A stretch of DNA of 64,000 nucleotides from Campylobacterales bacterium (GTDB lineage: Bacteria > Campylobacterota > Campylobacteria > Campylobacterales > Sulfurimonadaceae): the NCBI GenBank assembly GCA_026390115.1, contig JAPLGO010000003.1:62001-126000 (forward strand). Direction: 5' to 3'. The translations under genes and the position numbers were made by a program. Positions 25,430 to 34,413 of this stretch are shown here, one piece after another. Every line of letters starts with the position of its first letter. Within the stretch, counting starts at the first letter, position 1. The notes under the pieces are model-generated. The model was not told where the DNA came from and did no database searches. It saw nothing but the letters and a program-made list of their open reading frames with translations.

Positions 25430-26664
25430 TAATATTCCTTTGAATTAGTTAGAGGTAGACCAGAATTTAATTTTAAACGTGCTAAAACAATATGTAGGTC
25501 GATAATGGCTTGAGTCAAGTTTTTTTGATAATCGCGATAACTTTTTTGAGCATCCAGAAGTTCGAGAATTGAAATTCCTTTAATTGCAAAGATTTTTTCT
25601 TGTTTCTCCTTGAGCTTTTTAGCTAATTCATATCCATGCTGCATTGAATCATATATAGAACGCTGAGCCTGATATTGAATAAATGATTGTTTTACTTCAG
25701 AGTTTGCTTGTCCTAATGTTTTGGACAGTTGGGTTGAGGCTTGAAGCGCTGTAACGCGTGATTTCTCAATAGCTCCCTGATTGCGATCATAAATTGGTAA
25801 AGGCATTGTAACTCCGATTCCGGCAAGAGAACCATATTGTGGAGCGGAGTTTTCTGTTTCTACTCCGATACTAATATTTGGAATTGCATTCGCTTTTTCA
25901 AGTTCTACAGAAGCAGCGGATACATGAATATTTTGCTGTGCTGCCAAACAATCTGAGCGATTTTGTTGCGCATATAGAATTAGTTCATCCTCAGATTGTA
26001 AAAAAGTTTCTGGCAGAGCTATTGGAGTTAGAACTATGTCTTTACTATTCATTGAGAGCAAAAATGCAAGATTTTCTCTGTCTGCAGAGAGCGCAGCTTT
26101 GTTTAATTCAAGGTCTTTGTCATAACCTATTGTTAGTAATCGAAGTTTCTCTAAATCAATTTCAGTTAAAAAACCATGCTCATATTTAGATTGAGCGATG
26201 GCGATAAGACCTTCAAAATCATGACGGTTTGCAATTGAGTTTATAAGATTGGTTTCATCAGCTTGTACCTGATAATAGGCATTGACCAAGGTGAAAAGTT
26301 GCTCCCTTTTCGTTTCTTTTAACCAATCTTTGGCATAAGTAATATTCTCCTTTGCGTTTTCAATTCTACGATCTCGTTTTCCACCGAGCTCGATTGGATA
26401 ATCAACATGAAGAATTGTTTGAGAGCTATCTGAATTAAAATTGTGTCTGAGATCCAAATTGAGAAAAGATGCTGAAATAGTGGGATTTGGGCGAAGTTCT
26501 GCAGTTGTTAAATCAGCCGTTGATTTATCTGCTTCCTGACTTGCTATTTTTAAATCATAATTATGATTTAAAAATTGAGTAACAGCTTCATCAAAGGAAA
26601 GTGAAGCTCCAAATAACTGAAGAGTTGCAAGAAATAACACTGAACTATATCTGAAAATGCGCAA
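25429..26664 (-). CDS. TolC/CzcC-type outer membrane factor of RND system 2
   Basis: 411 residues with a signal peptide (MRIFRYSSVLFLATLQLFGA) and two copies of the outer membrane efflux helices; ELGGKRDRRIENAKENI and YDRNQGAIEKSRV are typical of CzcC-like members. The start is TTG: AAGGAGA lies a few bases before it and an in-frame TGA directly precedes it, so no earlier start is possible. It is the first gene of the operon, so control elements should lie in 26665-26880. Confidence 0.86.
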   Translation of the reverse strand: MRIFRYSSVLFLATLQLFGASLSFDEAVTQFLNHNYDLKIASQEADKSTADLTTAELRPNPTISASFLNLDLRHNFNSDSSQTILHVDYPIELGGKRDRRIENAKENITYAKDWLKETKREQLFTLVNAYYQVQADETNLINSIANRHDFEGLIAIAQSKYEHGFLTEIDLEKLRLLTIGYDKDLELNKAALSADRENLAFLLSMNSKDIVLTPIALPETFLQSEDELILYAQQNRSDCLAAQQNIHVSAASVELEKANAIPNISIGVETENSAPQYGSLAGIGVTMPLPIYDRNQGAIEKSRVTALQASTQLSKTLGQANSEVKQSFIQYQAQRSIYDSMQHGYELAKKLKEKQEKIFAIKGISILELLDAQKSYRDYQKNLTQAIIDLHIVLARLKLNSGLPLTNSKEY

Positions 26665-26703
26665 TCATTCTCCTTTTTTTTTTCGAATATTATCGCAATT
26701 TTT

Positions 26704-26720
26704 ATTTACTTGTAGTAAAT
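26704..26720. promoter_or_regulatory. operator-like inverted repeat before RND operon 2
   Basis: ATTTAC-5-GTAAAT, 40 bases upstream of the operon start on the minus strand. It is a plausible regulator site, but no regulator gene lies beside the operon and no clear -35/-10 pair could be fixed. Confidence 0.35.
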
Positions 26721-26816
26721 ACTTTTTATCCTAGATAATGTTCGTACAGATCAAACTCAGATATTATTATTGATTATGTTGTAAATGAAGATAAAAAGAC
26801 AGAGGTAAAAACAATA

Positions 26817-26854
26817 TTTGATGATAATCAAATTCAAATTGTATTAAAATACAA
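26817..26854 (+). promoter_or_regulatory. two inverted repeats upstream of feoA
   Basis: TTTGAT-GATA-ATCAAA (26817-26832) contains the GATAATCA core of a Fur box (about 13 of 19 consensus positions). TTGTATT-AA-AATACAA (26839-26854) lies seven bases further on and could hide a -10 box (TTAAAAT). Both sit within 70 bases of the feoA start. Fur control of feoAB is common in bacteria; here it is inferred from the site. Confidence 0.45.
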
Positions 26855-26882
26855 CTTCAAAATAAAATATAAGAAATCAATT

Positions 26883-27110
26883 ATGAAAAAATTATCCATG
26901 TGTGCAAGAGGCGAGAAATTAAAAGTGATAAAACTAAACGCCAATAAAGAGCTTAAGCAGAGACTTATCTCTTTTGGAATCATGAAAGGAACAATGGTGG
27001 AAGTTCTAGAACACGCACCTGCAAAAAGTACAATAGAGATAAAAGTCGGCAAGATGAGAGTAGCTCTTAGAGCCCAAGAAGCGGATATGATAGAGGTAGA
27101 AACAGTATGA
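26883..27110 (+). CDS. feoA: ferrous iron transport protein A
   Basis: 75-residue SH3-like cytoplasmic partner of FeoB. The segment ELKQRLISFGIMKGTMVEVLEHAP, followed by EIKVGKMRVALRAQEADMIEV, is the FeoA core and ends in the usual metal-repressor-like fold. It overlaps feoB by four bases (ATGA). There is no strong ribosome site before the ATG. Confidence 0.93.
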   Translation: MKKLSMCARGEKLKVIKLNANKELKQRLISFGIMKGTMVEVLEHAPAKSTIEIKVGKMRVALRAQEADMIEVETV

Positions 27111-29245
27111 GAGATTCGAGCGGAAAATTCTGCCCCGTAATAGCAAAACATATAAAAGTAGCCCTAGTCGGGCAGCCGAATGTCGGTAAAAGTATGCTTA
27201 TTAATTCCATTTCAAACGCGCACCTGCATGTTGGAAATTTTACAGGCGTGACGGTTGAAAAATCTGAGGTACTGTTTGATTATAAAGAGTACCACTTTAC
27301 TGTTGTAGATCTGCCGGGTACTTATGCCTTTACTGATTACACGATTGAAGAGAGAGTTACGCATGATTACCTTTGTGCAGAGAGTTATGATTTGATTATA
27401 AATGTAGTTGACTCTACAAACTTAGAGAAAAATCTTCAACTTACCTCTGAACTTATGAGCATGAGCAAAAGCATTGTGATTGCATTAAACATGAGTGATG
27501 AAGCTGAGAAGGAGGGTATAGAGATAAACTCTGAGTATATGTCGCAACTTCTTGGTGTTCCATGCGTAAAAGTATCTGCTGCTACAAAGATGGGAATAGA
27601 AGAGCTTATAGAAGCCTTGATAACACAACATGAGAATGGTATACAAGAGCATAAACTTATATTCAGTGAAGCTGTTGAGGAGGAGATAGCTGTTATTGTT
27701 GATTATTTGAACAAACATAAATATGAGACTCTGAATTCATACAGAAATGTTGCAATAAATCTTCTTAAAAACAATAAAAAAACTTATGAAAAAATTCATA
27801 ATAATCCTATCTGGACAGGTTTGCAGCCAATTTTAATAGAAGCCACAAGACATGTAGAACTTCACCATGACAGCGATGATATAACCGAGGCATTTGCAGA
27901 AGAGTATGCTTCCTTTAATAGAGGCATAGTTGCTGAGGTTCTAAAGCAGGAGAAGCAGGAGGAAAAAAAGAGTCTGACAGAGAAGATTGACAGCGTCTTG
28001 ATTCATCCGATTTTCGGAATACCGATATTTTTATTTTTTATGTGGTCTCTTTTTCAGATTACGTTTGAACTTGGCTCTATCCCGATGGAGTGGATTGACG
28101 CATTCTTTGGCTGGTTTGGAAACACTATTGGTGCTACAATTCCAAATGATGACATTCGCTCACTCGTAGTCGATGGAGTAGTTTCAGGTGTCGGAGCAGT
28201 TGTTCTTTTTGTACCAAACATCATTATACTTTTCATTGGAATTGCTCTTTTGGAGAGTACGGGGTACATGTCAAGAGTGGCGTTTTTGCTTGATGGGTTT
28301 TTTCATAAATTTGGACTTCATGGACAATCTTTTATACCTCTTGTAACTGGTTTTGGCTGTTCAATTCCTGCCTACATGAGTGCCAGAATTCTAAAAAATG
28401 ACCGTGACAGACTCTTAACCCTGTTTATCATCAGCTTTATGAGCTGCGGTGCGAGACTACCTGTTTATGTACTCTTCGCAGGTGCTTTTTTTGCTCCGGA
28501 GATGGCAGGAAATATTCTATTTGCAATCTATATTTCAGGTGCAATGCTGGGGCTCATGGCGGCTAAAATATTGAAACTTACAGCTTTTAAAGGGGCAGAT
28601 GAGCCGTTTGTTATGGAGATGCCAAAATATAGACTTCCCTCCGTTAAACTCATTTGGCATACAGTTTTGAGTAAAACATTAATGTACCTAAAAAAAGCGG
28701 GAACTTTTATAGCAGCGGCTTCTATGCTTATCTGGTTTTTAAGCAACTATCCGCATGTCAAAGAGGTAGAAGATGCCTTTGCCACAAAAATAGAGATGGC
28801 ATCAAGTGAAAATGAAAAAGCAAATCTAGCAAATGAACTTGCAATGGCAAATTTGGAACAGAGCTATTTGGGAACAATCGGAAAATTTTCGGAGCCTGTT
28901 TTCGCACCGCTTGGTTTTGATTGGAAGATGAGTATAGCCCTTCAAACAGGTCTGGCTGCAAAAGAGGTTGTTGTCTCAACGCTTGGAGTACTTTACTCTT
29001 TAGGGAAAGATGTCAAAGAAGAAAACGCCTCTTTAGCTGATGCAATATCTAAAAATATTCCTTTTGCTTCGGCGATCTCTTTTATAGTTGTAATTATGAT
29101 TTATCTTCCATGTTTGGCAGCATCAGTAGTTTTTACCCGAGAAGCAGGAGGCATAAAATACTTCTTTTATCTCTTTCTTTTTACCTCAATAACCGCGTAT
29201 GGCTTGGCGTTTGTTGCTTACAATATAACAAAATATTTCACCTGA
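27107..29245 (+). CDS. feoB: ferrous iron transporter FeoB
   Basis: 712-residue inner membrane Fe(II) importer with an N-terminal GTPase: G1 GQPNVGKS, G2 threonines in NFTGVTVEK, G3 DLPGTYAF and G4 NMSD. A helical spacer then leads to the membrane part with the two Gate motifs. The likely metal-path cysteines are in GFGCSIPAYMSARI and SFMSCGARLPVY. AAKEVVVSTLGVLY near the C-terminus is also conserved. It begins inside feoA and ends with a strong hairpin. It brings iron in beside two pumps that send metals out. Confidence 0.96.
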   Translation: MRDSSGKFCPVIAKHIKVALVGQPNVGKSMLINSISNAHLHVGNFTGVTVEKSEVLFDYKEYHFTVVDLPGTYAFTDYTIEERVTHDYLCAESYDLIINVVDSTNLEKNLQLTSELMSMSKSIVIALNMSDEAEKEGIEINSEYMSQLLGVPCVKVSAATKMGIEELIEALITQHENGIQEHKLIFSEAVEEEIAVIVDYLNKHKYETLNSYRNVAINLLKNNKKTYEKIHNNPIWTGLQPILIEATRHVELHHDSDDITEAFAEEYASFNRGIVAEVLKQEKQEEKKSLTEKIDSVLIHPIFGIPIFLFFMWSLFQITFELGSIPMEWIDAFFGWFGNTIGATIPNDDIRSLVVDGVVSGVGAVVLFVPNIIILFIGIALLESTGYMSRVAFLLDGFFHKFGLHGQSFIPLVTGFGCSIPAYMSARILKNDRDRLLTLFIISFMSCGARLPVYVLFAGAFFAPEMAGNILFAIYISGAMLGLMAAKILKLTAFKGADEPFVMEMPKYRLPSVKLIWHTVLSKTLMYLKKAGTFIAAASMLIWFLSNYPHVKEVEDAFATKIEMASSENEKANLANELAMANLEQSYLGTIGKFSEPVFAPLGFDWKMSIALQTGLAAKEVVVSTLGVLYSLGKDVKEENASLADAISKNIPFASAISFIVVIMIYLPCLAASVVFTREAGGIKYFFYLFLFTSITAYGLAFVAYNITKYFT

Positions 29246-29246
29246 A

Positions 29247-29283
29247 ATCTTTTCACATGTCTAGCTTAGACATGTGGAAAGAT
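29247..29283 (+). terminator. feoAB terminator
   Basis: A 17-bp stem with one T-G wobble encloses a GCT loop, starting right after the feoB stop. The core ACATGTCTA/TAGACATGT is perfect. There is no long T run. Confidence 0.7.
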
Positions 29284-29340
29284 ATATAAAATCACTATAG
29301 TTACTTTCATTTATACTATTTCAAAGTTCTTGCATATTTT

Positions 29341-29379
29341 TTTAAGTTTAAAGTGGTTATATATCATTTTAAGTTTAAA
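29341..29379 (+). promoter_or_regulatory. direct repeats upstream of the EF-hand gene
   Basis: TTTAAGTTTAAA occurs at 29341-29352 and again at 29368-29379, 27 bases apart, with TGGTTATATATCATT between. Spacing near two and a half helical turns suggests paired binding of a regulator. The target is unknown. Confidence 0.4.
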
Positions 29380-29420
29380 AGGAGTACATTACTGAATATA
29401 TCAAAAATGGAGGGTGTATT

Positions 29421-29747
29421 ATGAAAAATTTAGTAAAAATAGTGAAGTTAAGTTTAGCAGCAGTCGGAGTTTTGTCGGTTGTTTCAACGAGCATGTCAGC
29501 GGAAGGTTTGCCTGCAAAAAGTATTCTCCCTTTTGCCTCTTATGACAAAAATCAAGATGGGTTTGTGAGTAAAAGTGAATTTATTCAAGTAAACTCGGCG
29601 AGAGCATCTGCAAAAGAGACGCAAGGCATGCCTTTGATGCATTCTGCCAATGCTCCCGACTTTAGTGAATATGATACGGATAAAGACGGACAACTGAGTG
29701 AGTCAGAGTTTCTGAAGTCATGTAAGCACTGCCATGTAAATCGATAG
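29421..29747 (+). CDS. exported EF-hand protein with a C-terminal CxxCH motif
   Basis: 108 residues with a signal peptide (LVKIVKLSLAAVGVLSVVSTSMSA). Two canonical EF-hand loops follow, DKNQDGFVSKSE and DTDKDGQLSESE, with acidic residues at positions 1, 3 (or Asn), 5 and 12, so calcium binding is expected. The last eight residues are CKHCHVNR: Cys101-x-x-Cys104-His105 is the covalent heme c attachment motif. Whether it carries heme, binds another metal or forms a disulfide cannot be told from sequence. An AGGGTG-type ribosome site precedes the ATG. It stands alone between feoAB and a two-component system. Confidence 0.75.
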   Translation: MKNLVKIVKLSLAAVGVLSVVSTSMSAEGLPAKSILPFASYDKNQDGFVSKSEFIQVNSARASAKETQGMPLMHSANAPDFSEYDTDKDGQLSESEFLKSCKHCHVNR

Positions 29748-29845
29748 ATACAAAAAATGGAAAAAAGATAAGTTCTGATTAAGTAGGCAATAAAAATCAC
29801 TACACATTAACTCATTATTAGCTCTTATCTTGCTAAAATGATGCT

Positions 29846-30508
29846 ATGAAAAAAATATTAATGATTGAAGATGATTTGGAACTGGCTGAGATACTAACAG
29901 AGTATCTTGAACAGTTTGACTTTAAAGTTGTGACGGAAGATGACCCTTTTAAAGCGGTTAGTATTTTAAAATTAGAGCCATTTGATTTGGTGATTTTAGA
30001 TTTAACACTTCCAGGTATGGATGGTTTAGAAGTTTGTGAAGCGATTCGCGAGCGTCAAGATATCCCTATCATCATATCGTCGGCTAGAAGTGATGTAACG
30101 GATAAGGTAAAAGCACTTGAACTCGGCGCCGATGATTACCTGCCAAAGCCTTATGACCCAAGAGAGTTGGAGGCGAGAATTCACTCAGTTTTAAGAAGAT
30201 ATGAAGCAAAATCAGAGTCAAAAGAGGAGTCAAAAAGTGACTTTAGATGTGACAAATCGACCATGGTTATCACCTACAAAGGGAGAAATATAGACCTTAC
30301 AAATGCTGAATTCGGAATCCTCTCCTACATGATTGCAAAGCAGGGGCTTGTAGTTTCGAGAGAAGATTTGATACACAATGTGAATGCAATAAATGAGGAT
30401 TCATCTAATAAAAGCATTGATGTAATGGTCGGCAGAATCAGAAATAAACTTGGAGACAAAACTCTTATAGAGTCTGTTAGAGGTTTAGGCTACAAGCTTC
30501 TTAAATAG
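29846..30508 (+). CDS. OmpR-family response regulator
   Basis: 220 residues. The receiver domain has Asp9/Asp10, phosphoacceptor Asp52 (VILDLTLPGMDG), a switch Ser (IIISSARSD) and Lys in LPKPYDP. The C-terminal winged helix (FRCDKSTMVITYKGRNIDLTNAEFGILSYM to VRGLGYKLLK) binds DNA. It is followed after 50 bases by its histidine kinase. The pair resembles the acid-responsive ArsRS system of Helicobacter pylori in kinase sequence style, but the signal here is unknown. The nearby feoAB, EF-hand and MltF genes are possible targets. Confidence 0.92.
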   Translation: MKKILMIEDDLELAEILTEYLEQFDFKVVTEDDPFKAVSILKLEPFDLVILDLTLPGMDGLEVCEAIRERQDIPIIISSARSDVTDKVKALELGADDYLPKPYDPRELEARIHSVLRRYEAKSESKEESKSDFRCDKSTMVITYKGRNIDLTNAEFGILSYMIAKQGLVVSREDLIHNVNAINEDSSNKSIDVMVGRIRNKLGDKTLIESVRGLGYKLLK

Positions 30509-30558
30509 ATATGATTTTTTTTACATCAGGCTTTTGTTTAAAAGTCACAGAGATCTAG

Positions 30559-31833
30559 ATGCAAAAGCATGCTGTTTTAATTACCGTACTCTTTGCTCTA
30601 GTGGTTACGCTTTTTAGCGTAAGCATGATTTTTTGGGAATTTTACAAGTTAAATAGACAACAGTATATAAGTAATATTTTTACAAAATATTCAGTAATCA
30701 CACAAATTTATCGCGAACATAAACAGAGAGACAGTTCTGAAATTATGCTAGAAGCTAATCTGGCGGTTTATAATTTTCGTATTGAAAAAGATAGTAAAGA
30801 GCGAAAAATGGTAATCCAAAAGGGTGAAGTTTTAAAAAGAGAGGGCTTTGAGAGTGCAAACGATATCCTAATCTTTAGTAAGCAGGGTTTTAGTTTTGAA
30901 AATGACGAAGCCGGTTTAAGAGCGACAATGATTGAACTTCGCAGAAAAATATATTTCTATATCGAATCTTCAAGAGGATCTATTCTTATAGAGGATGAGG
31001 AGCTTACTCCGTTTAAGCCTTGGAATATCCTTTACTCCTACACAATGATTATAGCAATTATATTCATATCATTTTTTTTGATTTTGCAGAGGCTGAGACC
31101 GCTTATCCGTCTAAGAAGAAAAATAGCGAGGTTTGGAGACGGAGATTTAACTATATCTTTTAAAACAGACGGAAGTGATGAGATAGCTCTTGTCGCAAAC
31201 GAACTCGAATCAGCGAAGTTAAAGATAAACTCTATACTGGAATCACGAACCCTCTTTTTGAGAAATCTTATGCATGAGCTGAAAACGCCTATCGCTAAAG
31301 GCACAATCGCAACCCAGATGCTAAGCTCACAAAAGCAGATAGATAGGTTCATCTCCATATTTGGAAGATTAGAGTCCCTCGTTTCGGAGTTTGCTATGAT
31401 TGAGGAACTCACTTGCGTTGACAGCAAAAAAGATTTTAAAGAGTATCGTCTAATAGATATTATTGACGGTGCAATAGACATGGCGATGGTTGAGAGAAGC
31501 AGTGTAAGTGTCGATATCAGCTCAAGTGTAAAAATATTTGCTAATTACAGACTCTATACAACGGCAATTAAGAATATGATAGATAATGGCATCAAATACT
31601 CTACAGATGCACATGTAAGGATTTTGATAGTAAAAGGGGAACTCTCTTTTGACAGCAGAGGCGAGTGCATATCAAAACCTCTTCAATATTATATTGAGCC
31701 ATTCACAAAAGATAATCCTTCCAAAAGCAGTTTTGGTCTGGGTCTTTATTTGGTTGATTCAATTTTAAAAGTACATGATAAGGTTCTGGCACATGAGTAC
31801 AAAAATGGCATTAATCGTTTTATCTTTGCATAA
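30559..31833 (+). CDS. sensor histidine kinase, ArsS-like
   Basis: 424 residues, the partner of the regulator before it. The first membrane helix is at the N-terminus (VLITVLFALVVTLFSVSMIFW), a periplasmic region of about 130 residues follows, and a second helix (MIIAIIFISFFLILQRL) leads into a HAMP linker. The phosphoacceptor is His239 in LMHELKTPIAKG. The ATPase domain has an N box (NMIDNGIKYS) and a G2 box (SSFGLGLYLV). The usual DxGxG G1 box is not recognisable (the segment reads EPFTKDNPSKSS after YYI), a reduced form I associate with this Campylobacterota group. Confidence 0.88.
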   Translation: MQKHAVLITVLFALVVTLFSVSMIFWEFYKLNRQQYISNIFTKYSVITQIYREHKQRDSSEIMLEANLAVYNFRIEKDSKERKMVIQKGEVLKREGFESANDILIFSKQGFSFENDEAGLRATMIELRRKIYFYIESSRGSILIEDEELTPFKPWNILYSYTMIIAIIFISFFLILQRLRPLIRLRRKIARFGDGDLTISFKTDGSDEIALVANELESAKLKINSILESRTLFLRNLMHELKTPIAKGTIATQMLSSQKQIDRFISIFGRLESLVSEFAMIEELTCVDSKKDFKEYRLIDIIDGAIDMAMVERSSVSVDISSSVKIFANYRLYTTAIKNMIDNGIKYSTDAHVRILIVKGELSFDSRGECISKPLQYYIEPFTKDNPSKSSFGLGLYLVDSILKVHDKVLAHEYKNGINRFIFA

Positions 31834-31857
31834 GGTTATAAAAAAAAACTGTACATT

Positions 31858-33255
31858 ATGAAAAAAAATATAAATTTATCACTCTTTTCACTCTTTGCAA
31901 TACTCTTTTTTATTTTAGGGTGGATAACGCACTCCTCTTATATAAAAAGCGATATTATAAGCAGCTTCTCACTTCTAAATAAAATTAAAAAAGAAGGAGT
32001 TCTCAATGTAGTGCTTCTGAATGCAGCTACAACCTACTATATTGGAACGGATGGTCCGCAAGGTTTTGAGTATGATCTTTTAAATGCGTATGCCAAACAT
32101 TTAGGTGTTGCGCTCAAAATCACTTCGGCTAATACAGTAAAAGAGGCAATAGAACTTAGCAAAAACAGTGATATCCATATAACATCGGCAGCGCTCGCAA
32201 AAACAGAAATCAGAAAAAAATCGTTTAACTTCGGTCCCTCTTATTTTGAAGTTCAGGAACAGGTAGTCTGTAACCGTTCAATGATGGGAACCAATAAGTT
32301 TCCAAGGGATGTGGAGGGCTTGTCAGGGCTTAACATAACTGTCGGGGACGAAACAAGCTATAGTGAAACAATTAAATCCTTGCAAAAAGAGGGTTTTGAT
32401 ATTAATGCTGCATATACATCTGAATTTTCAACCGAGGAGCTTTTAGAAAAAGTTTCAGCGCATGAGATAGATTGTACTATCGCTGATTCAAATATATATT
32501 CGCAAAATCTTAGATACTTTCCAGAGATAGCGTTGGCATTTACTATCGGACCAAGAGAGCAGTTGGCGTGGGTACTGGGAGATGACTCTAAGGAGCTAGA
32601 AGCAGATATGTATGCATGGCTCAATAGTTTTAGTCAAAGCGGTGCCATGACTGAGTTAAAAGACCATCATTATGGATATGTAATGCTTTTTGATTACAGC
32701 ACTGCAGCACTTTTATATAAACAAATCAAATCAATTCTGCCAAAATATAAAGACCATTTTGTAGATGCTGCAAATAAAAATGATATACCATGGGCACTTT
32801 TAGCTGCTATATCCTATCAAGAGTCACATTGGAATCCCGATGCAAAAAGTATGACAGGGGTGAGAGGGTTGATGATGCTTACCCAAAATACGGCTGATAT
32901 TTTAGGGGTGCAAAATCGTTCTGATCCTCATGAGAGTGTACTTGGCGGGGCAAAATATATAAAACAGATGATAAAAGGTGTTCCGGAAGGAGTGGAGGGT
33001 GAAAATCGCCTTAAGTTTGCTCTTGCAGCCTATAATATAGGAATGGGACATGTAACTGATGCACAAGAGTTGGCTAAAAAAACAGGACTGAACCACAATA
33101 TATGGACAGATTTGAAAAAGGTTTTACCTCTTTTATCTCAAAAAAAGCATTCAAAAACATTAAAGTATGGTTACGCAAGGGGAAGCGAAGCGGTTAAATA
33201 TGTGGATGCTATATATAACTATAAAGATATTGTTGAAAAAACTATTGAAGACTAA
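31858..33255 (+). CDS. mltF: MltF-like membrane-bound lytic transglycosylase
   Basis: 465 residues that cut peptidoglycan glycan strands in the periplasm. An N-terminal membrane anchor ([17 protein letters not shown]) leads to a solute-binding (SBP_bac_3) domain, residues about 40-270. A C-terminal SLT domain follows, with catalytic Glu322 in [13 protein letters not shown], then [13 protein letters not shown] and [10 protein letters not shown]. This order is the MltF plan. It starts 24 bases after the kinase stop and may be read through from the two-component operon. Confidence 0.88.
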   Translation: MKKNINLSLFSLFAILFFILGWITHSSYIKSDIISSFSLLNKIKKEGVLNVVLLNAATTYYIGTDGPQGFEYDLLNAYAKHLGVALKITSANTVKEAIELSKNSDIHITSAALAKTEIRKKSFNFGPSYFEVQEQVVCNRSMMGTNKFPRDVEGLSGLNITVGDETSYSETIKSLQKEGFDINAAYTSEFSTEELLEKVSAHEIDCTIADSNIYSQNLRYFPEIALAFTIGPREQLAWVLGDDSKELEADMYAWLNSFSQSGAMTELKDHHYGYVMLFDYSTAALLYKQIKSILPKYKDHFVDAANKNDIPWALLAAISYQESHWNPDAKSMTGVRGLMMLTQNTADILGVQNRSDPHESVLGGAKYIKQMIKGVPEGVEGENRLKFALAAYNIGMGHVTDAQELAKKTGLNHNIWTDLKKVLPLLSQKKHSKTLKYGYARGSEAVKYVDAIYNYKDIVEKTIED

Positions 33256-33333
33256 CAGCTTGCAGAGAAGAAGAGCTAAATAGTAATTTGATGCTATTCC
33301 ACCGGTTTAAAGCAGTGCGTAAAACACCTAATG

Positions 33334-33469
33334 ATTCTCGAAAAACAAAGTTTTTACTAAAGAAACATTTTCGCTATGCGAAAAACGATTCTCTTGTTTT
33401 GTAGCTTTAGGGGGTTGTAGGGATAATTTGCAACAGCCATTCAAACGGACGCGTCCGTTTGAATGTGTA
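33334..33469 (+). repeat. intergenic palindrome element, copy 3
   Basis: Begins ATTCTCGAAAAACAA (33334-33348), includes a TTTTCGC-TAT-GCGAAAA hairpin (33368-33384), then the 23-base block 33401-33423 (core GCTTTAGGGGGTTGTAGGG). It ends with a perfect 28-base palindrome (33438-33465) centred on GGACGCGTCC and the flank TGTAAT. The starting block and the 23-base block recur in reverse orientation at 39.8 kb; the middle 45 bases are extra here. It lies between convergent genes. Confidence 0.7.
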
Positions 33470-33472
33470 ATA

Positions 33473-33811
33473 TTAAAAAGAGGCTTCGCCCTCTCTTCCA
33501 TCGGCTAGTGCAGTTAAAAAACTCTCCATGTCATATTTAACTCTATATTCAGGAGTCATAATATGTATGAGTATGTCACCCAAATCAATAACTATCCAAT
33601 CACCGCTCTCATCTACATGGTTAAACTTCTCACTGCCTTTTAAATCTTTTTTTAAGTGATCCAAGAGCGCTGAGGTATGTCTTGTGCCCAGTGATGATGC
33701 AATAATTGCATAATCAACAAAGTAGTTCTTCTCTCTTAAATCAAAAACTTCTATACTCTCTGCTTTGTTTTTATCAAGCACCTGCGTTATTCTTTCTATT
33801 CTATTTTTCAT
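33473..33811 (-). CDS. rsfS: ribosome silencing factor
   Basis: 112 residues of the RsfS/Iojap family, which binds L14 and blocks subunit joining in slow growth. Key segments are DKNKAESIEVFDLREKNYFVDYAIIASSLGTRHTSAL and DWIVIDLGDILIHIMTPEYRVKYDMESF. The frame is open further upstream, but ATG at 33811 is chosen because AAGGA precedes it. It then overlaps the nadD end by 11 bases. The nadD-rsfS pair is common in bacteria. Confidence 0.93.
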   Translation of the reverse strand: MKNRIERITQVLDKNKAESIEVFDLREKNYFVDYAIIASSLGTRHTSALLDHLKKDLKGSEKFNHVDESGDWIVIDLGDILIHIMTPEYRVKYDMESFLTALADGREGEASF

Positions 33812-34343
33812 TGTTTTCCTTGTAATATTCACTTATTTCTACTGCACACTCTTTTGGGAGTTTTGATATATCCATATGCTCTCTAAGTTCGGATGAGGAG
33901 ATATTCTCATCAATATCGAGTGTTAGAAATTTTTTTGGTATCTCAATTTTGCTCCTGCCTGCTACAACTATCGTAACCAATTTATGAAGCTCTTCATACC
34001 TATCCCACATTGAAAGCGATGATAAATTGTCGGCACCGATAATGAGATATACCTTTTTATACTTTTTCAAAAGATATTTCACGCTCACAATAGTTGAGAC
34101 TTTTTGAGCATGATTTACTTCAAAATCATCAATCTCTACATTTTCATAAGAGGAGAAAATTTTTTGTAACCATGCAACTCTTAACACCGCTGGAGCATGA
34201 GATTTCTGTTTAAAAGGGTTTATGAAAGTTGGCATAATAACAACTTTGTTGACATCCCTAAAATGTAACAAAGCTCTGACGATAGCAACATGACCGATGT
34301 GTGGAGGGTCGAATGAGCCACCAAAAAGTGCAATAGTTTCCAT
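33801..34343 (-). CDS. nadD: nicotinate-nucleotide adenylyltransferase
   Basis: 180 residues. The nucleotidyltransferase signature GGSFDPPHIGH is at the N-terminus, LIIGADNLSSLSMWDRYEELH in the middle, and a C-terminal ISSSELREHM-type motif completes NadD. It makes the dinucleotide precursor of NAD. It is transcribed away from gap, with which it shares the 70-base region 34344-34413. Confidence 0.93.
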   Translation of the reverse strand: METIALFGGSFDPPHIGHVAIVRALLHFRDVNKVVIMPTFINPFKQKSHAPAVLRVAWLQKIFSSYENVEIDDFEVNHAQKVSTIVSVKYLLKKYKKVYLIIGADNLSSLSMWDRYEELHKLVTIVVAGRSKIEIPKKFLTLDIDENISSSELREHMDISKLPKECAVEISEYYKENNEK

Positions 34344-34413
34344 ATTTAAAGCGAATTATAACTAACTTTGGGTAAAATAATCGACTTTATTTTTATAGGT
34401 TAGAGGAAATGGA

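Noticed and set aside
26739-26882. Open frame of 48 codons in phase with and directly before feoA
   Set aside because: It contains no ATG, GTG or TTG and covers the inverted repeats of the control region; feoA already has its normal N-terminus.
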